Source: Caldisphaera lagunensis DSM 15908 (GTDB lineage Archaea; Thermoproteota; Thermoprotei_A; Sulfolobales; Acidilobaceae). Taken from it: a DNA stretch of 64,000 bases. A program made the position numbers and the translations under genes. The notes beneath the pieces were generated by a model. It was given only the letters and a program-made list of their open reading frames with translations. It was not told where the DNA came from and did no database searches. The DNA lies in contig NC_019791.1 of NCBI RefSeq assembly GCF_000317795.1, positions 1,116,001 through 1,180,000 on the forward strand, read 5' to 3'. This document shows, one piece after another, positions 60,947-64,000 of the stretch (within the stretch, counting starts at the first letter, position 1; every line of letters starts with the position of its first letter).

Positions 60947-61507
60947 TTAAGATTTATTATGAAAGCTTTCAATTTCACTTACCATATCTGCATATGTCTT
61001 TGTAATAATCTCTCCTTTTATATTAAACTTATTCAATGCCTCTATAATATCTTCTTCTTTTGCATTTTTAGACTCTATTTCTATAAAACATCCTAAATTA
61101 TCTACAAAATCAAGAGAGAATTCCAAGTTATCTAAATCATAATATCTTCTTTTCTTCTTTACCTTAACTCCAACAGAAAATCCTAATTTGCTAAATAATG
61201 GCATAGGATCTTCTTTGGTTTCAACTATTATTTCTTCTCTTGATTTTATTGGATTATTTTTATCTCCTCTCTTACTCTTATAAGTTATTGTTTCCGGCTT
61301 GCCGTTAACATATCTTATCCTTATGGCCTCATCATTTTCTTTCATATCTTTACATGGATGATTTAAATAAAGATCAAGTTCTTCTCTTTCCCCAGAAAAC
61401 TTAGCATTAAATTTTTTTAAATTATTTTCAATAGTTTCAATTTTATTACAATCAATTTTTATTTTTATTTCAATTTCTAGGTTTTTGCTACCCAAATTAA
61501 ACGCCAT
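60947..61507 (-). CDS. CYTH-domain protein (class IV adenylate cyclase/thiamine triphosphatase-like)
   Basis: The 186-residue protein has the opening EIEIKIKI, matching the ExExK signature of CYTH enzymes, with alternating charged strands that line the tunnel (EAIRIRYV, TYKSKRG, REEIIVET, FSLDFVDNLGCFIEIES). Such proteins bind triphosphates and hydrolyse or cyclise them. The archaeal CyaB-like group is mostly uncharacterised. Confidence 0.87.
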   Translation of the reverse strand: MAFNLGSKNLEIEIKIKIDCNKIETIENNLKKFNAKFSGEREELDLYLNHPCKDMKENDEAIRIRYVNGKPETITYKSKRGDKNNPIKSREEIIVETKEDPMPLFSKLGFSVGVKVKKKRRYYDLDNLEFSLDFVDNLGCFIEIESKNAKEEDIIEALNKFNIKGEIITKTYADMVSEIESFHNKS

Positions 61508-61564
61508 TAAATATAAAAATGAGAAAGATTAAAACTGTTGTTTATCAATTCTTAATAAAAAAGA

Positions 61565-63754
61565 TTACTGAAGGGCTATTTTCTTGAGCTGGTTTGAAAT
61601 TCTTTCATACATCATTATTACATCTTTAGACAAGCTGGGAGGCACCTTCTTTAAAGCCATCTCAAAATGTCTAAATTCCACAGGTGAAACCTCCAGTTTT
61701 TCTCTTAATTTTAGCATAACCGCTTCTCTTACAACTGCTGCTATATCAGCTCCTGTATAGCCATCTGTTATTGATGCCAATTTATCTATAGAGACATCGT
61801 TTGCCAATGGAACTCTCCTTAAATGTATTTTGAATATTTGCTTTCTTGATTCAATATCGGGAGGTGGCACATATATAAGTCTATCAAATCTTCCAGGTCT
61901 TAGCAAAGCTGGATCTATTATATCTGGCCTGTTTGTAGCAGCGATAACAACAACATTAGATAATGGTATCATACCATCCATTTCTGTAAGCAATTGATTA
62001 ACTATTCTATCAGTAACGCCGGATGTATCACTCTTAAATCCTCTTGCCGGAGCTATTGAATCGATTTCATCGAAGAAAACAACTGTTGGAGCTACTTCTC
62101 TAGCTCTTTCAAATATTTTTCTTACAGCTTTTTCGCTTTCTCCAACCCATTTGCTCAAAACTTCTGGACCTCTAATTGTTATAAAATTAGCCCCACTTTC
62201 CGTTGCAACTGCTTTTGCTAATAATGTCTTACCTGTTCCTGGAGGACCAAATAATAGGATTCCCTTTGGAGGTTCAATACCCATATCGCTAAATACCTTA
62301 GGATATTTCATAGGCCATTCTACTGATTCTCTTAATTCTTGTTTTACATTTTCTAAACCACCAATATCTTCCCAATGTACTTCTGGAACCTCTACAAATA
62401 TTTCCCTTATTAATGAAGGCCTAATAGATTTCATAGCCTCAGTAAAATGTTTCATAGAAACCTCAAGGTTCTTTAATATATCAGGTTTAATTGCTTCATT
62501 TTTTGACAAATCAACCTTTCCACTTGCCATAAATTCTCTTAATGAAGCCATAGCTGCTTCTTTAACTAATGCAGCCAAATCTGCCCCAGTATATCCATTT
62601 GTTAATTCTGCTATTTTCTCTAATTGTACATCTTTAGATAGAGGAACATTCCTTGTATGTACTTTAAGTATTTCTATTCTAGCCTTTTTATCAGGAGGCC
62701 TTATTTCAATTTCTCTATCAAATCTTCCAGGTCTTCTTAATGCAGGATCTAAATCATCTGGTCTATTTGTTGCTCCAATAACTATAACTCTACCCCTTTC
62801 CTGCATTCCGTCCATTAGCGTTAAAAGTTGGGCAACAACTCTTTTTTCAACTTCTCCAGTTACTTCCTCTCTTTTTGGAGCTATTGCATCTATTTCATCT
62901 ATAAATATTATGGATGGAGCATTTTCTTGTGCTTCTTTAAACACCTCTCTTAATCTTTCCTCGCTTTCTCCATAGAACTTACTCATGATTTCTGGTCCAT
63001 TAATTGTTGTGAAGTAAGCTCCTATCTCATTTGCTAAGGCTTTTGCTAATAATGTCTTACCTGTTCCTGGAGGACCATATAATAGGATTCCCTTTGGAGG
63101 TTCAATACCAAGCCTCTTAAATACTTCAGGATGTCTCATAGGAAGCTCTGCAATTTCTCTTATCCTTTCTTTGGCTTCTTCCAAATCACCAATATCTTCC
63201 CATGTTACTCTAGTTGTTCTATGAATTGGAAATTCGTTTTCTTTAACAGGCTCTTTTCTTAGTTCAACAATTGTCCTATCTGTTACATAAACGTTATCCA
63301 CAGGTTTTGTTTGGACAACAACTAATGGTATTTCACCTTGAACTAAAACGAGTTCTCCTTGAGTTAATGGCTTTCTAATAAATTCTTCTTTTATATCTGA
63401 TGGTGATAAATAAAAATCAATTGTAAACGGCTCAGTCTTTTCTAATGGAGCAAAAACAATTTTTTCAGCAGGTTTTACATTTTCTGCTTTTTCAACTTCT
63501 ACATAATCTCCAACACTGACGCCTAATGACCATCTTAAATAACCATCCATTCTAATTATACCTGTATCTTCATCTTCAGAATGTAAAGGCCATACAACTG
63601 CTATTACTTGACTTTTTTGACTCTTTACTTTAACAAAATCTCCTGTTTCAATGTTTAACTTTTTCATAGTAGACTGATCGATCCTTACTATTTTTCTTCC
63701 AGGTGTATCAGTTCTATATGCTTCAGATACCATCAATGACATAGTTCCCGACAA
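61565..63754 (-). CDS. CDC48/VAT-type AAA+ ATPase
   Basis: The 729-residue protein has an N-terminal double-psi-barrel domain ([20 protein letters not shown]) and two AAA modules. Walker A GPPGTGKT occurs near 227 and again near 502, Walker B FIDEID near 282 and FFDEID near 557, with arginine fingers in RRPGRFDRE and LRPGRFDRL. It unfolds proteins for degradation or remodelling. The TTG start follows GGTGAC at good spacing. Confidence 0.97.
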   Translation of the reverse strand: MSGTMSLMVSEAYRTDTPGRKIVRIDQSTMKKLNIETGDFVKVKSQKSQVIAVVWPLHSEDEDTGIIRMDGYLRWSLGVSVGDYVEVEKAENVKPAEKIVFAPLEKTEPFTIDFYLSPSDIKEEFIRKPLTQGELVLVQGEIPLVVVQTKPVDNVYVTDRTIVELRKEPVKENEFPIHRTTRVTWEDIGDLEEAKERIREIAELPMRHPEVFKRLGIEPPKGILLYGPPGTGKTLLAKALANEIGAYFTTINGPEIMSKFYGESEERLREVFKEAQENAPSIIFIDEIDAIAPKREEVTGEVEKRVVAQLLTLMDGMQERGRVIVIGATNRPDDLDPALRRPGRFDREIEIRPPDKKARIEILKVHTRNVPLSKDVQLEKIAELTNGYTGADLAALVKEAAMASLREFMASGKVDLSKNEAIKPDILKNLEVSMKHFTEAMKSIRPSLIREIFVEVPEVHWEDIGGLENVKQELRESVEWPMKYPKVFSDMGIEPPKGILLFGPPGTGKTLLAKAVATESGANFITIRGPEVLSKWVGESEKAVRKIFERAREVAPTVVFFDEIDSIAPARGFKSDTSGVTDRIVNQLLTEMDGMIPLSNVVVIAATNRPDIIDPALLRPGRFDRLIYVPPPDIESRKQIFKIHLRRVPLANDVSIDKLASITDGYTGADIAAVVREAVMLKLREKLEVSPVEFRHFEMALKKVPPSLSKDVIMMYERISNQLKKIALQ

Positions 63755-63873
63755 TGTTTGTCACCATTTTTCTATTAACTTCTAAGGTTATAAATGTGTG
63801 CAAATATACAATAAGGAATTATATTTAAATCATGAACAAATAAAGCTATAAATTATATGAAATTTGAATATAA

Positions 63874-64000
63874 TTATTGACTTATTTCTTTTAGTATTTC
63901 TTTTGCTACATTATCTACTAAGCTTTGACCTGATGGAGATAGTTTTCTACCCTTACCAGATATTGTAACAATAAAACCTGCTTGTTCTAATTGCTGTAAT
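63874..64000 (-). CDS. rps19e: Ribosomal protein S19e (C-terminal part; start outside window)
   Basis: The last 42 codons are visible: QQLEQAGFIVTISGKGRKLS followed by a GQSLVDNVAKEIL segment and the stop. This matches the S19e C-terminus (glycine-arginine turn followed by the last helix). The 5' end lies beyond the right edge. Confidence 0.85.
   Translation of the reverse strand, partial: LQQLEQAGFIVTISGKGRKLSPSGQSLVDNVAKEILKEISQ

Noticed and set aside
62151-62975. Open plus-strand frame of 274 codons inside the VAT gene
   Set aside because: It is antisense to a strongly conserved AAA ATPase, has no start signal and has a composition that mirrors the real gene.
1-64000. CRISPR array, intact transposase, viral or defence genes
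   Set aside because: I saw no regularly spaced repeats, no complete transposase or integrase frame, and no recognisable cas, restriction or toxin-antitoxin genes.

Overview
The window looks like ordinary chromosome from an AT-rich (roughly 30% GC), hyperthermophilic or thermoacidophilic crenarchaeon (Thermoproteota). The evidence is a Sulfolobus-type family B polymerase PolB1, TFB, Rpo11 and Rpo12, aIF1 and aIF5A, archaeal and eukaryote-type ribosomal proteins (L10e, L15, L18, L19e, L30, L32e, S19e, S25e), the exosome subunit Csl4, CDC48/VAT, archaeal CarS, the bifunctional FBP aldolase/phosphatase, and many small crenarchaeal families of unknown function. Low GC with this gene set suggests a relative of Caldisphaera (Acidilobales). 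That placement is inference, not a match I could run.

Layout. 1-7 kb: a truncated membrane Fe-S oxidoreductase divergent from polB1, a C/D-box sRNA, a sodium:solute symporter pair, and remnants of IS605-type elements. 7-11.4 kb: glycyl-tRNA synthetase with two unknown partners, agmatinase, Rpo12, aIF1. 11.4-17.8 kb: a compact cobamide assembly and salvage operon (cobT, cbiS, cobY, cobD, cobS, cbiB) ending in an asparagine-synthetase-like ATPase with a zinc ribbon. 17.8-24.1 kb: DUF72, a duplicated winged-helix protein, PAP2 phosphatase, APC permease, acyl-CoA dehydrogenase. 24.2-26.9 kb: a SpoIIM-family membrane operon running into ribB and ribC. 27-41.5 kb: DMT and MarC membrane proteins, aIF5A, a GTPase, TFB, a tungsten-type aldehyde:ferredoxin oxidoreductase, S25e, an FAD oxidoreductase, a DHPS-like protein, SurE, PGI/PMI and an HD phosphohydrolase.

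41.6-48.4 kb: an overlapping hemL-hemC-cobA-hemD operon, MoeA fused to a periplasmic-binding-like domain and preceded by a long inverted repeat, and tRNA-Leu(UAA). 48.4-52.2 kb: an information-processing operon (L10e, Dph2, methyltransferase, Csl4, unknown, Rpo11). 52.3-56.9 kb: a shortened acyl-CoA dehydrogenase, a winged-helix regulator, triosephosphate isomerase, FBP aldolase/phosphatase, CarS and a RecA-fold ATPase. 57-64 kb: a partial spc ribosomal operon (L6 to L15), a CYTH protein, VAT and the end of S19e.

How the genes fit together. The cobamide operon builds the nucleotide loop and can remodel imported corrinoids. The hem/cobA cluster makes uroporphyrinogen III and precorrin-2, as needed for siroheme and the siroheme-dependent archaeal haem route. 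MoeA would supply the tungsten or molybdenum cofactor used by the aldehyde oxidoreductase. TIM, FBP aldolase/phosphatase and PGI/PMI are gluconeogenic. Translation starts usually follow a GGTGA Shine-Dalgarno sequence, and the GTG inside it often mimics an earlier start codon. I moved several starts downstream for that reason. No CRISPR array, intact transposon, virus or defence island was seen. The least explained items are the moeA leader, the AsnB-like member of the cobamide operon, and the SpoIIM operon.
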